Both the position numbers and the translations under genes were made by a program. 64,000 bases of DNA from Lentinula raphanica (lineage: Eukaryota > Basidiomycota > Agaricomycetes > Agaricales > Omphalotaceae): positions 1-64,000 of the forward strand of contig JANVFP010000047.1 in assembly GCA_027919835.1 (NCBI GenBank), in the 5' to 3' direction. Positions 21,382-35,153 of this stretch are shown here, one piece after another; position 1 is the stretch's first letter; every line of letters begins with the position of its first letter. The notes beneath the pieces are model-generated. The model did not search any database. It was given only the letters and a program-made list of their open reading frames with translations, and was not told the DNA's origin.

Positions 21382-22535
21382 TCATATATCACTTGGAAGC
21401 TCGGACAGTTCACTGCTTGCATCTGTTGCCTCGCCTTCTTCCAACTCCTCCTCCCGAGCCTTCCTTGCTCGAGCGTTCGTATCCTCCTCTACCTCTCCCA
21501 TCTCGATGTCACCATTTACTTCTGAGCCCAGTGGTTTCTCTTCACCTTCTTCAATTTCTTCAGCTTCCTCCCCCTCCTCTTTCTCGTCCGCCTTTAACAT
21601 AGCTAGGTGATCACCAGTTCCCTGCGGCAGAGTTTCCAGCTCTTCTGGGGCCTCCGATGGTCTGCCCTCCAGATTGGGTGTTCCTCTATGCGAAGGCATT
21701 CCAGAACCCGTAGATTCGCCTCCAGAGAATCGCAGGCAGCCCAAATCTGATATAATGATATCCAAGGCAGCTTTTTGGCTTTGAATGGCCCGAGTCTGTG
21801 TTTCGTGTTCGTCCCGAATGGCTGCCATGTCATTCTCCAGAGCTTCAATGGTCCTGTGAGGTTTTTGTGAGATTTATTTGAACGCTATCGGAAATTCCTA
21901 ATGTACTTTTCTAGCTCTTCTCTGGTAGGAAGGGTGTTCACTTTCTCTGCGATTTGATCATAATCCACTTTTCGCTTCCGGGACAACTGTGCTTCTTCGA
22001 GTGCGGTCTTGAGCTGTTCAATCTGTCCACGGAGCGTATTGTGTTCGAGGTCTGTTGAGCACGATTTCAGACATTGACATAAGATTGGAGTTCTCCGTGT
22101 TATTGCGCACCAATCCGTTGCTTTTCTCTGTGATATTCTTCAACCTGTCGCGCTTCAGCTTCACAGATCATCGCATACTTTTGTAGCAGGAGCTGGAAAG
22201 ACGCGAGTTCTACAAGAAAAGCCTCTCTCGCATCCTCTGCGGATCCATTGGTGGTCAGGTTTGGAGGAACTGAGGGTAGAAGGGGACTATGGGAAGCATG
22301 GACGTATTGGTGGAACTTCTTGATGATACGTTTGATTGGTCGTTCGTCGTTTGTTATTCGTGTGTTGACGATACGTTCTGGATGAGGATAGGGCAAAACG
22401 GTACTGTGTTAGTTCAAATATTCAGCTAAAGATTTATGAACCAGGTTGGCAGCCCTCACCTTCTTCTTCGGGCGTAAGTGGAGTGATGATGACTTGGGGT
22501 TGAGCAGAGCCTTTTACAGTTGGAACTGGTTGCAT
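21382..22535 (-). CDS. THOC7: THO complex sub-unit 7 (THOC7/Mft1-like)
   Basis: Four exons (22460-22535, 22111-22377, 21907-22051, 21382-21853) give 319 residues. The N-terminus carries the THOC7 signature RIVNTRITNDERPIKRIIKK straight after a short acidic exon, followed by a long helical, coiled-coil-prone region (EEYHREKQRI; LRGQIEQLKTALEEAQLSRK; TIEALENDMAAIRDEHETQT). The C-terminal 80 residues are extremely acidic, with repeated EEGE/EEIEEGEE blocks. THO couples transcription elongation to mRNA packaging and export and limits R-loops. The exon 1 junction uses the acceptor directly before AACGTATC, which restores the EEEERIVNTR frame. It converges with the tRNase Z gene, with 169 bp between their ends. 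Confidence 0.88.
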
Positions 22536-22879
22536 TGTTAATCAGGATGGGAATGTTGCTCCGCTATGTAGGCTCGGTACCAAACAAAGTCAGGCACGAC
22601 AAAAACAAAGCATAGCACTGCTTTGCTTTGTCATCATTTCTCATGGGCGTAGCGGACTCAGGCTCTCCCCCTTCAAAGTTCATATTTAAATCTGTTGTTT
22701 GCTGGTTCGAACTTGTAACTTTGAAGGATAGAAGTACATACAAAGGTATATTCGAGAAGCAAGGCCGAAGAGATGGTTTCAAAAATACAAAACTAATCAG
22801 ATGGTAAATAACTCGGCTCAAGATCACCCTCGAACGACACAAGCGTCAGTAGTAATGTAGCAATCTGATGTCCGCATAC
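22536..22879. other. Intergenic, 344 bp
   Basis: Promoter of the THOC7 gene and 3' flank of the UIM-protein gene on the same strand. A minus-strand frame at 22564-22842 is rich in apolar residues but has no start context or splice partner. No gene seen. Confidence 0.5.
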
Positions 22880-25023
22880 TCAACCCCACTCGTCCGGCAC
22901 AAAAGGAGTCACTAGATCGTACGTCTCCTCATTGCCTCCCCGTCCCTTCTTACTCGATTTCCCGCCTCTTCCAATGACCTTCTTGAACAACCCAGTCATT
23001 CGGCTCCTCTCCCGCGACCCCGCACCACTATCAAACTCATCCGGATAACAATACTCCAACATCTTTGCAAATTTCCGCATCCCACTAGTACTGTCGTTGA
23101 CGTACCTCCTGGATTCGTCCAGCGCCGCCTGGAGGTACAACGTAAGGTTTGGGAAAGAAATCGGTAGGACTGGGTGGGGAACGCTGTATGTAGAGGGGAT
23201 GGTATAGGTTTTGGACAAAGGAGAGTCCGCACCATCCCGCAGGAGCGCAGGAAGTTTCATTTGAGAGTATGAATACGGTAGTTTTTCTACGTGTGCACCT
23301 GGATTAGAGCTTCGTCGCGAATTTGATCGTTCAGCATCTTGGTCGATAGTAAACCAAACGATGGTGCGCCATGTTTGTGAGTTATAGTGTGGCTACCGGA
23401 CAGATCGGAGATAGGTCAGACACTACGACAGTGAAGGTGGTTGATGCTTACCCGGACAAATTGTATTACTGTTCGTAGATACAACTCGTCGTTCCGTTGG
23501 GTCGCTTGGGCAGTTGGCTCTATACGTGTTCCAGGTAGTCTTGCCATGAGCTTTAGCAAGTGGCGCCAGCTCGTGGTTTGCAAATGCAAAGGGGGCGATT
23601 TCCCATATGGCAAACTGATGATATTGGGCATGACGCCCGCCATGGGTTGAGCTTCTTCCTGTACCACAGGGTCATAGAACCCAATCGCTACATGGTATGT
23701 GGCTCAGTAACTCAGAAAGTAGTCAGTCAGTCAGGACTCACAGACACCCCGAAGCAACTCCTTATCTACGAATTCATTGACGTTGATGGGACCCATGCTG
23801 TGCTCAGAGTCTAGCTGCTCCTTGCCCGACGGACGAGAGGCAATAGGTACTGCGGGCTTGGAATCATGTGCTTCGTCGCTGCTGGATCGCATGGGTTGCT
23901 TTGACCGAGCAATCGAACTCTCCGAAGAACTGATGAACGAAGTTGAGGATACAGAGGAATCGCTTCTGAGCAGCGATGAATCCGTGGTAGACGACGGCGG
24001 GGAAAGAGAGTCGGAATAGGTAGGCGGTAAGGGAGGGGGACTGCTCGCAATCGATGATATATTTGCTTCTCCATCTTTGTCTTCTTCCTCTTCTTGCAAA
24101 GCCAGTTGTCGCGCAAAAGCCTCATCATCTTCCAGTGATGGTTGAGCATTCTCTGCAGATATTCTGGCAGACTCTTGTTGAAGAGCTCTCTCCCTCTCTT
24201 CCTCCGCTGCAAGTTGTCGTGCCAGTGCTTCATCATCAAGAACTGTAGCATTATTCGATGGAGATCCCCACGAGACCGGTTCAGAATGATCCTCGATCTC
24301 AATGGACTTGGAGCGGTCACTCGTCGTACTTGAAGCCTCAATGAACGGCAAAGATTGCCTTGATTCTGAGCTACGCGCGGATCGTGATGATAGCGACTTG
24401 GAATATGGTCGCGTATGAATAGGAACAGTAGGTGGTCTAGACGGACCTGCACCGGGAGAAGACAACGATGTTTCCTCTGCCATCCGCATTGATTCCGCGA
24501 GCGCTCGAGCAAGGTCATCTTCTTCCTGATGAACGAGTTTCTCTGAAAGCAACCTCTGCCTCTCGATTTCGGATTTAGAAAGTTGCATGGCCGTCTGAAG
24601 TTCAACCTGATCTGTAGGTGATTCCGGGGTGGCTTGAGAGGGTATTTGCAATGGAGGTGGAGGTGGAGGTGGCACGAACTTGTCGTAGTGAGTGTGAGGA
24701 GGAGAAGTTGTTCTGGAGCGATTGAGATGCGATACAGATTTCGGCTTCTCCGCTGAATATGAACGACTAGAGAGCGGTCGATTGTGGATTACCGGTGGAC
24801 GCGGTGGTGTTGAGAAGAATAGATCTGGTCTATGCACAGTAGATGGAGAGCCAGGCATGAGTGACCTTGGAAGTGCAGGTGAGGAAGGCGAATGTATTGG
24901 TGGGATTGAGTTGTTCTGGTTTCTCCTTGAGGCTGTGATATACAGGATTTACTTATCATGAGGAAGAAAAGGGTACCTGAATTTCAACATACCATCAGTT
25001 CGTGAGAAGGCATCTTCGCCCAT
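22880..25023 (-). CDS. Ubiquitin-interacting-motif (UIM) protein with a conserved C-terminal domain
   Basis: Exons 24993-25023, 23742-24932, 23452-23687 and 22880-23392 give 656 residues with perfect phase closure. After a proline-rich N-terminus (eight consecutive prolines) come three acidic helical repeats of the UIM type: EEDDLARALAESMRMAEE, DDEALARQLAAEEERER and DDEAFARQLALQEEEED; only the first has the full AxxxS core, the others have AxxLA/LA-Q variants. A serine-rich linker leads to a folded-looking C-terminal half (FYDPVVQEEAQPMAG; TSWRHLLKLMARLPGTRIEP; CYPDEFDSG), which I do not recognise. The end is rich in lysine and glycine before LVTPFVPDEWG. Binding of ubiquitin or ubiquitinated cargo is inferred from the UIMs. 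The first exon is only 31 nt. Confidence 0.78.
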
Positions 25024-26190
25024 GATGGCTGTGTGGTGAATATTGCACGAGATTAACAGCTACAAGTTCAACAAACTATGGAAACGAAGGGAGATTTGAC
25101 ATGAAAGCGTTTAGACAAACCGTTTTTGTATGTTTTTAGCGCTCGCCGCTGCAATCAACTGGCAAGCGCCAATCGCAACACCGCCACCAGATTCTTCGGG
25201 ATCGGCATTGGTCCTCTCAATTACTTCTCGACCTCTGATTCAAGGAACAACTAGGCTGAAGCTCTTCTCAAATGAAGCCATATCAGAAGCAATCCCCCGG
25301 CCAACCTTGAGGGGAATCTGGCAAAACATGCAAAAAGCAACAATCAAGATTTATCCATGCCTCCGAATTGGGGTATATTCGTATTCGTGATTTTCGGTGC
25401 CAGTCCTAGTATGTACATACAAAAACGGCTTGTAAGCGAGCAAGAGCCTAGAGGTGCTTGCAGAAGATGTAAACAGGGTTGCGACACGAGTGACTGCGCT
25501 CAAAGACGGGAAACCAGAGAAAGTTGGACCACCGCAGATACCGGATTGCAACAACTAGCGATGTATTTGTACAGAGTCCACACTGTCACCAGCATGCATC
25601 TGACAATCATCGTATACGGTACAAGCTCGAGAACTTTTAAACGATGCTCATTCGATACCCGGGTAACCAATGTCTCACATATGTCAAAGACGATATCAGG
25701 CCTCAGCTTCAGAAAATTGGATCCTCCGCAATATAATATACGTATATGCTTATAGGCAGGATGAGCCTACGCCTAGAATAATACAGTCCCAATCGCGTCA
25801 AGAAGACCGCCTTTCAGCAAACCTTCGAACACACTTACAGGAAAACTCAGATGCGAAGAAAAACCTGAGTAGAGAGAAAGCCGGGAGAATATCGTGCAGA
25901 AGATGAAGTCAAGGACGATATGACATCCAGACATATATACAAAAAAGCAGCAGCGGTTGAGCACGACGAGTTCGATCTAATACAACTAGAAAGAAATGCA
26001 AAAGGAACGTTGAAAACACATGGAACGAAAAATTGCCTGTATAAATGTATGATGGAAAATGCTTGTTAGAAGAGGAAATATGGATGAATGGAGTGGCATG
26101 GGTGCAAGAGAGCAGAGGAATGAAGCAGAAATATTTGAATGAGCTATGTATGCAAGAGGTGTCATTAAGGAACGTGAGGAAGAGTCATGG
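25024..26190. other. Intergenic, 1167 bp, no gene seen
   Basis: Upstream flank of the UIM gene and downstream flank of the RIM15 gene. Several open frames of 60-130 codons occur on both strands but none shows protein-like composition, recognisable motif or consistent splice phases. No tRNA-like cloverleaf was found. Long untranslated regions or a non-coding RNA cannot be excluded. Confidence 0.5.
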
Positions 26191-29100
26191 TCATGAAACA
26201 ACAGTGCTTTGGGACGCTGTGACTTTTGTGGAGTTGGGTCCCTGCATTGTTGTGGTTTTGAAACCTAGCTGGCGGAAGACAGCTTTGATACGGTGTCAGA
26301 TTGATGAACCAAAGGAAAGAGATAGATGACTCACTGATCAAATCGGCTTTTTGCAAAGGCTTTGCCAAGGATGCAGCGAAAAGGTTGTTGGAATCATTTT
26401 GTTCACCGGCGGCGCTGTAGGCGCTTATCGCGATAATAGGAGAGTTGGTGTTCTTGCTATTGGTACTTTTGATATATCGCGCCGCACCCTCGCCGTCGAG
26501 TACAGGCATGTGTAGATCCATCAGGATGCAGTCAAATTCTACAGGGAGTTTGTGAGATAGTAGTCAAATTATGAAAAACCAATGTGGACTCACTGATATC
26601 CCCCATTGCAACACTGATCGCCTCAGATCCATCGGCCACCACCACACATCTACACCCAAGACGTATCAATAAAGTCTCAATAATCTTGGCTGTAATCGGG
26701 TTGTCCTCGGCCAATAAGCAGGTCACAGCACGATCACTAGGGTCGGGCCCTTTTCGAAGGTCTATAGAGTGCACAGATGACGGTGGAGTGTTGATAGTCC
26801 CATGTCCGACTGAAGAATTCCACGTCTCTGAGCCTGACCCGTCCCCGGCACTAGAGACAGAAGCAGTTCTCAGGCGGCTCGGCATGGAATTCCGACGTTC
26901 GACACCTTCCAGATGACTCTGCTTGAAACGCTCCACTGCGCCGTATTCAGATGGTTTCCGAGCATGGGTACCACTCCCAGGCGTAGATGGAGGGAGACTA
27001 GTCCGAGACGGTGACGATGCAATCGACGATGTTGAAGTCGCGGGAGAAGGGGGTCCCGTGGTCAAGACCCTCGAGGAAGGCTCCATTGAGGTGACAACGC
27101 TAGGAGGTTTCTTGATGCGTTGAGAAACACTCTTCCGACGATTATGCAGTCCCGTGGTTTCGGATATGGCATGAGTGAGTGGTAGCATTTGGTCCGTCTT
27201 CAATTTTCGGATGACATCGTCATTAGCCTGTTTGAGAACTGGGAGATTTTTGAAACTGAATGAGCCGAAGTCATCACTAGGTGTTGAAGTGGCTGTGTCT
27301 CGACCGTTGCCTGCAATAGGAACAGGCATAGATGGAGGTGGCATTGAGGAATCAATGACAGGACTGTTGAGAGCCGAGGGCTGAGTCACAGCCGTGTTCG
27401 TGGCTTCTTCGTCATCCTTGAAGAGCATAGGAACAGCACCACGAGGGTCGAAGTAGTCAGTAGATTCCGGGTCATTGAGCTGCGGAATGAATGCAGCTTC
27501 AGTAGTCGTGACTTTATCCCACTCTATTCCAGCAAAGAAGGGATGAGCTTTGACTTCTTCTGCACCATTAGCTCCAAGACGAGCAGAAGGATCAGTCACC
27601 AAAAGCTTTGCCATGAAATCACGCGCTTCATCGGAATAATCGACCCATTCCTCATGCCATTCGATATGACCTGAGAGAATGTTTTCGAACACCTTCTCCG
27701 GTGTCTCGTCGTGGAAAGGCGGGATACCATAAAGGAATTCATATGTGATTACCCCGAGAGCCCACTGTTACATATACATGAGCTGTGAACTAGTCGCAAA
27801 TGAGAATAGATTGTACTCACCCAATCAACGGCAGCGTCATCACCTCTAAGCCCAAGAATTGTTTCTGGGGCTAGATAATCCGGAGTGCCGACGAATTTCT
27901 GTTCACCTGGTGGCGTGCCACCGGCAGAGTTGGAGTTGGACTGCGAGTGCGAGTGGGATCTCAGATCGGTGGTAAGCTCGGTTGCAAACGATGGTTGGGG
28001 ACTCTCAGCAGCCTTGGCTGCACGCCGGGAGTTTAAAGCGACAGATTCAGATCCACTGGATTCGCCAACATCATCTGTAGAAACGAGATAAGGGGAGCTT
28101 CCAAAGCGTGGAACCGCTTGTGTGCGTTGGTTGAAGTACGAACCTCCACCATTCAGATCGAACAATGGTGATGACAGGTACGCGGAGTCTAAAGAGGGTG
28201 GCCGAGACCGAGAGCTGTATCTCGTGTGAGGGCGACCAATCTGACTTTCACGAGTCTGCCGACCAAGTAAACCGATCCTGCTGAGTCCAAAATCCGTGAG
28301 CTTCAAGTGACCATGCTGATCGATGAGTAGGTTATCAGGTTTAAGGTCACTACATAGTAACGAGATGAGAGCGGAACGATGATGGAAAGCGTTTGGAACA
28401 TACCGATGGACCACGCCTCGTTGGTGAAGATACTCCAATCCCAAAACAACTTCAGCGATATACTGCTTTGTCCACTCCTCTGGTAAAGAACCAAGAGTCT
28501 TGATGAGTGCAGCACAGTCACCACCGTTCAGGTATTCCATGACTAAATATAAATTCTCCTTGCTCTGAAAGGTGAAATAGAGTTTGGCTACAAAAGGAGA
28601 CTCAGCCTGCTTCATGAGAATCATCCGCTCTGCTTTGACGTTGGTAATTTGATTCTTCGCAATCATGTCTGCTTTCTTCAAAACTTTGATGGCGTAATAA
28701 TCACCCGTGACCTTCTTTCGTGCAAGAAACACTGAGCCAAAAGCCCCTTTGCTAATGGGTTTGATGATATCGAAGTCTTTGATTGATGTCGGCGTTGTCC
28801 GTGATAGAGGCGCCGCAGATGGGTTACGAGGAGATAATGGGCCCTCGGCTCCTGAAGCAGGCGGGCTGGTGACTGGATTGATTGTGGAATGCCGACGATG
28901 ACCACGTTTCATAGATGACTCTCGAGTCAACTTATCGCGGGGAATTATTTGAGGTGAAGCCGGAGGAGTGACGATGAATTTGGGTTCCAACAAGCTCGAA
29001 GAACTTTGGCGCGTTTTGATCGTCAGCCGTGTGTTAGTGTGAGGTTCGTCCAAGTTCATAGCCGGAACGTCGGGAGAAGAAGGGGCGATGATAGGTGCAG

Positions 29101-32077
29101 CGAGGGCGAGCGGTGACGATATAGATGATGGAGTCGAGGAACGCGTATGAAGAGAACGAGCACCGTAGGACATTGACGCCATAGACACAGTAGAGCCGGG
29201 TCGAGGTTCAGGAGAACTGACTATGGGTGCAGGAGAAGGAGCCATAGGTGTAGGACCTGAGCTGCTCTGTTCGCCAGTAAATGCGTACTCGGATTTGGTA
29301 CTAGAATGGTCGTCGCCTTCATCCTCACGAGCCTGGGATGGCTCGCGCGCGTCATCTTCTTCATTTTCCGAGACACTGTCACTATCGCTGCCTTCTTCAT
29401 AGGTAGCAAGGTGGGCTCCAACTCTCTCCTGCCACTCGTGCCAAATCTTTTCAGAATACCGGATGGTGTTTTGCATTCTGACCACTGTGTCCATCTTCTG
29501 CCTCATGACCCTCTCTACATCTTGCGCTAATTGTCCGAGGGCGGAATCCTCGACGTTAGGCTTACACCAATTTCTGATCTGCGACATTTTTCTCTCCGAT
29601 CCTGGCGAGAGTAGACGCTGACGTTCGATAGGCTCCTTAGCTTCCTCTTCCTTCAAAGAAGGAACAGACACCTCGGCAGCGACCTGCAGTATATCGTCCA
29701 ATTGTTCGAGTAGCCGTCGTTGCATTTTCTTAACACCAAACTTTTGCATTTTGTTCGCGCGGAACAAATGTAACGGAGACGAGAGAATTGGAGATGATGA
29801 AGGAGAGTAGATGGGCATGCCGCGATATTCCGGAGGAGTAGCTGGAGAAGACCGATCCATAGCAACAAGGAGATCACGTATAGTGTTCCGAAGCTCTTGT
29901 ATGGTCTCATTGCATTCTCCAATTTCAGCTTCCAGCCGATGAGTCTCCACACAAGTCTCACTGTGTTTTTCGAAATACCACTGTGGTATTTGACATTCAC
30001 AGATACGGCAAAGGATGGGGTCGGTGATAAATGGTTGTGGGAAAGGGAAGGGAGTCTCAGGCTGTTCAGCATCCACGTAGCTCACATCTGCTGAAGCGGA
30101 TACTTCGTCTTGCTCGATGTCCCCGGCGGAGAGTAGTGTGATGGAGGGAGACTCGATCTCGTACCGAGGAGGCGCAATGGGTTTGATGACCCACATCGTA
30201 TGAGAGGGTTCACCAACTTCACGATCAATCATAAGCATCCCTTTGCCTTCCATTTGCTGGAATAGAGCTTGGCCTGGTGGAGGCTCCCGATCACCCTCAG
30301 GCTCCACACGGAGTCTGAATCTAGCTTCGACAGTATGTGAATCATCTTCGAGGAGACGCTGGGTCGCGGTATCAAAAACATGCGCGTCTGCGGGATGTAG
30401 AAACTGCGAGACACGAGACCCAAAGAGGGTTTCCGGTTCTGAACTATAACAAGATATTAGTACGAGATTTGATACATACACATATATTGGCGGCAAGCTT
30501 ACCCAACGACGACACTCCAGGCATAATTGATCCAGATGAGATGTTCTCCATCCAGACTAAGCTCCAAAACGATATTTTGATTCTGAGCTGTCTCAGCTTG
30601 CAGTCTTAACCGCTCTGTTGCCAACACCCTCGCTGATTCTGTATTATCATGGGACTTGGACGAAGGACGAGTTTCATGATCCAGGTTTTCCTGCGAGTGC
30701 GCCGCCGATGCAGAGAGAGACTTGGGATGTTCATCTCTTGATTTCCGATTGTGACTAGTAGGCCGATGTAAACGTAGCTTGTTGTCATCATCATGATTAA
30801 GCTTAAAATCGTCTAGTTCAGAAGGCTCTGTTCTCCTAGTTGGCGTAGGAGCTGGAACGGCAAACTCGTCCGCGGGTTTCATGACAAAAGTCAGCGGTTC
30901 ATCCTGCTCGTTCTCCTTGTCGTCAAAGTTCCAGAATTGTTTCTCAGCCTCCCACCATTCCACGACACGACTGAGACTGGCAACGGCGAGGAGGACCTGT
31001 ACGTACCAGTTCCGCCCGTGCCAATCAGGATGTTCTTCCCATGCTTTTCCAATGTTTTGGACCCTTTGAACAAGTGCCTCGCAGCATTTAGGTTGTGCGG
31101 TGATCTGCGTGACAGACATATCCATGATATCGGTAGCTACACCGATAAGGTCATACAGGGTCGTCATGATGGGGTCCACAGGATCATCAATCAGTATTCG
31201 AGACGAACGACGATTGCTAGATGAGGACGAAATAGGATATTCAGAGAATGATGCATGACTTTGAAGAGGTGGCAAGGGAGAACGCGAACGCGAAGTAGAA
31301 CGGGAACTCTGTCCCGAGTGTGTAGGTCGAGTAGGAATATGTATCGTGCGCGATAATCGCCGTGAGGACAAGTTCTGTGAACTCCATGATGTCTGCGCAG
31401 CGGAACTTTGCTTACGAGTGAGGGGAGCCTCAGGCAGAATGACCGTTGAGCCGCTAGGGGAGGAAGATATGATGCCTGATGACATAGAGGATGATAACGG
31501 TCTCTCCCAAGGTATGTTCTGAGTTTGTCTACTTCGATGAGAGTTAGGACTCATTGAAGCAGAGGTTGAAGATGCTGCCAAGGGCGGATCAAAAAATATG
31601 ATAAGCGAACATCAGTGGAGGCCCAGGTTCTAGAAAATACGCACGTTGACGACTGTGCCGGCTGTGGTATTCATGTTCTGCCTCGTATCCTCCTTCGGAA
31701 CTAGATTCGTCTGTCTGTAGAGCCGAACGGTTTGTGTCGAGAGGTTGAAATGCAAACTGATCCCGCAAATGGTCAAAGTCACCGAGTTGGGAATCTCGGT
31801 CTCTTTCGAATTCGTATTCATTATCCTTGAGACGGTCTTCGAAGAAGGCAGTGATGTTGTTGGTTACACGTTGTAGCTCTTTATCACATTCAGCTTTAGC
31901 AGCTTTAAGTCTCCTGGTGACATGGCGCCGGACGAAAGGCATGGAGACTGTATTTGCGCCATTAGATGCAGAACCCTGCTGACTTGTTTGTGAAGCTGGA
32001 GGGGAAAGGATCGTGTCTGGAGAGAATACAAGAGGGCTAGGAGGTTGGCGACGCTGCTGTTGTCCAGTATCTGACAT
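26191..32077 (-). CDS. RIM15: RIM15-type AGC protein kinase with PAS-like region, zinc finger and receiver domain
   Basis: Seven exons (31645-32077, 30503-31574, 28404-30443, 27821-28349, 26594-27764, 26335-26538, 26191-26264) give 1840 residues, all phases consistent. The order is: disordered N-terminus; PAS-like segment spanning the exon 2/3 junction ([20 protein letters not shown] then SEPETLFG); C2HC zinc finger [13 protein letters not shown]...HSETC (near 645); kinase from about 1060 with [29 protein letters not shown] and TDFGLSRIG; a long insert in the activation segment before [12 protein letters not shown] tail; and a receiver domain ([22 protein letters not shown] with the phospho-acceptor aspartate, SLAKPLQ). 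Rim15 (Cek1/Ppk18 in fission yeast, Greatwall-related) links nutrient signals to quiescence through endosulfines. Divergent from the bS18m gene. Confidence 0.95.
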
Positions 32078-32587
32078 GGAAGCGCCTCAGAAAAAAGCAA
32101 ATAGCGAGAGCGAGGAGGACAAAAGTCAGAGACTCGACAAACGGGTACTGGAGAAAGAACGTTAGAGGTGTGGAGTTTGTCTACGAAGAGCTACGACGAC
32201 ATCAAGAGATGGAAGGGGTGGCAATGACGGGTACGAGTTATATGGGCGAGTCGAGACAACGGCGAAAGTGTAATTTCAATCTGTCGCCAAGTGAGTTGCC
32301 AAGGGTGAAGAGATATGGGTGGTTATGGAGCTTGACGCAGCCAACGAAGAGGCTGGGGTCAGTTGCGTTGTTGAGGACGAGGAGAAGAGGATGATGGCCG
32401 TATGGGTTGCTTGGAGGATGGGGAGGAAGAGAAGGTTCAGGGACAAATAGCCTAGAGCAACTTATCTCTGGGAATATTTCATAACAGCATATACACGTGA
32501 GCCGGGAGCGTGTCTTCTTTAGGACTTTTTTTCAAGCATTTATTTTTTTCGAAACGCGACGGCCAACTCAATTCATTGCTTCCCATC
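32078..32587. promoter_or_regulatory. Divergent promoter region, 510 bp
   Basis: It lies between the start of the RIM15 gene (minus, 32077) and that of the mitochondrial ribosomal protein gene (plus, 32588). Purine-rich with GAAGAG/GAGGA runs on the plus strand; the frame at 32170-32394 shows no coding character. No defined operator recognised. Confidence 0.4.
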
Positions 32588-33238
32588 ATGTTCGCCAGCT
32601 TTCGTTCCATAGCCAGGCCAAAATTGGGCCTTCGTCCTACTTTCGCCGCTCTGTCCTCCTCTGCTCCTTCTACTCCCAATTCCAAGCCTTCGGGTTTGAA
32701 AGAATTAGGCGAGATAATCTTGGAAGGAGAATCGGGAACTACCAGTTTGTTCGTTCTGCTTCGTCCTGGATACCAGCTTATTGCTATCCTTCCATAGCCT
32801 ACAGTGCCAACCCAGACTCTCCGTATCGATCCTTCGTCCATAATCAAGTAACCTTCTTACTTCTTTATAGTTCAACTCCAAGCGCTGACTGTATGCCCTC
32901 AGTTCATTCAACCCCATCGACTCACTTACGACTCGGTGTTGAAGCAACGCAGTCCTCCAATCACAAGGCCTCAAGTTGGTCCATCGAGAAGAGAAGCCCA
33001 ATACAGGGATCCCTTCTATCGTCTCAGCGTCGACCCACTCAAGCAGGCAATGAATCCTGCCATGCTCATCCCATTCGTATCCGAGATGGGTAAAGTATAC
33101 GGTAGAAACGTCACCGGTCTGACGAAGAAGAACCAACGCCGGGTGGGCAAAGCTATTCGCAGAGCCAAGATGATGGGAATTCTTCCGATCCTCAGCAAAC
33201 GCAATATCTTCCAACCTCCTAAACAAAATCTTCTATAG
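32588..33238 (+). CDS. MRPS18: Mitochondrial small-subunit ribosomal protein bS18m
   Basis: Three exons (32588-32744, 32798-32847, 32903-33238) encode 180 residues. The C-terminal half is the S18 core: NPAMLIPFVSEMGKV followed by GLTKKNQRRVGKAIRRAKMM and GILPILSKR, the RNA-binding region that contacts 16S-type rRNA on the mitoribosomal small subunit. The N-terminus (MFASFRSIARPKLGLRPTFA) is arginine-rich without acidic residues, a mitochondrial presequence. Introns are 53 and 55 nt; the middle exon is just 50 nt and is fixed by phase at both ends (HNQ joined to FIQPHRLTYD). The start is the first ATG that gives the presequence; a longer open frame upstream lacks an ATG. It converges with RPN11 across 621 bp. 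Confidence 0.9.
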
Positions 33239-33859
33239 ATTCTTCTGTAATCATAATTGGTCTGGATCGGCTTCTATAGTCGAACTAGGTTAATGCGTCG
33301 ACTCTGGACTTACCCGCGGCTAAATTGGTGAATCTCTAAAGTCCCTTTGTCCAATCTTGCTTTCAATCCCTACATTGACATGTCGAGGTTTAGATTATCG
33401 CGTGCTTTCACGTATATAAACATACGGGCCAGGTGTTCACCCGTAGTAGTTGTTAGGAATATACGTCCAGTCAATCTAAAGTATTCATCCTTACGGATCT
33501 TCAATATGTTGTGTTATCTTTCCCCTTTGCAGGATTTCTCAGCCCTTCTCACTACCGGCCTTTCCGTCCATCGCAAGATGCAGTATGCATTATCGACTGT
33601 TATATACAATCAAGGGATGACATCCAAAAGATGACCTTCCCAGTACCGTTAGATCCTTCAGGCAGAGCATCTCAAAGCAAAGAAGGATCTGTTGGCCACG
33701 ATACAGGTCTTGTGGACAATGCCCCAAAGATTTGGTCCATGTGTCCGACAGTTAAAATTGTCTTTCTGTCCGTCAACAGCCGCAGGTACTTCACGAAGGT
33801 GATATACATATCATGATGAGAATCACATCATACTCTAAAGCCGTCTATGTGATTTTGTA
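33239..33859. other. Intergenic, 621 bp between convergent genes
   Basis: 3' flanks of bS18m and RPN11. Two overlapping plus-strand frames (33347-33634 and 33511-33816) have no recognisable content and poor splice options. Nothing else seen. Confidence 0.5.
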
Positions 33860-35049
<1,190 letters not shown>

Positions 35050-35153
35050 GGTGGCGAGAGTAAAGTAAGAATGGGAATTCCAGAGGACGCGTCAGCCCGT
35101 GCTCGTGATATTTGGCGTGCACAAACATTGTAATTTTGGGCGCCTATTCAACC
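35050..35153. promoter_or_regulatory. Compact bidirectional promoter, 104 bp between start codons
   Basis: Only 104 bp separate the ATG of RPN11 (minus) from the ATG of the orphan gene (plus), so both leaders and promoters must fit here or overlap coding DNA. It contains ATTTTGGGCGCC at 35133-35144, the reverse of a motif found at 15629 and 47423. Confidence 0.5.

Noticed and set aside
22690..22725. GGTTCGAAC resembling a tRNA T-loop
   Set aside because: The flanking bases do not form a T-arm stem, and no acceptor stem or anticodon arm can be drawn on either strand.
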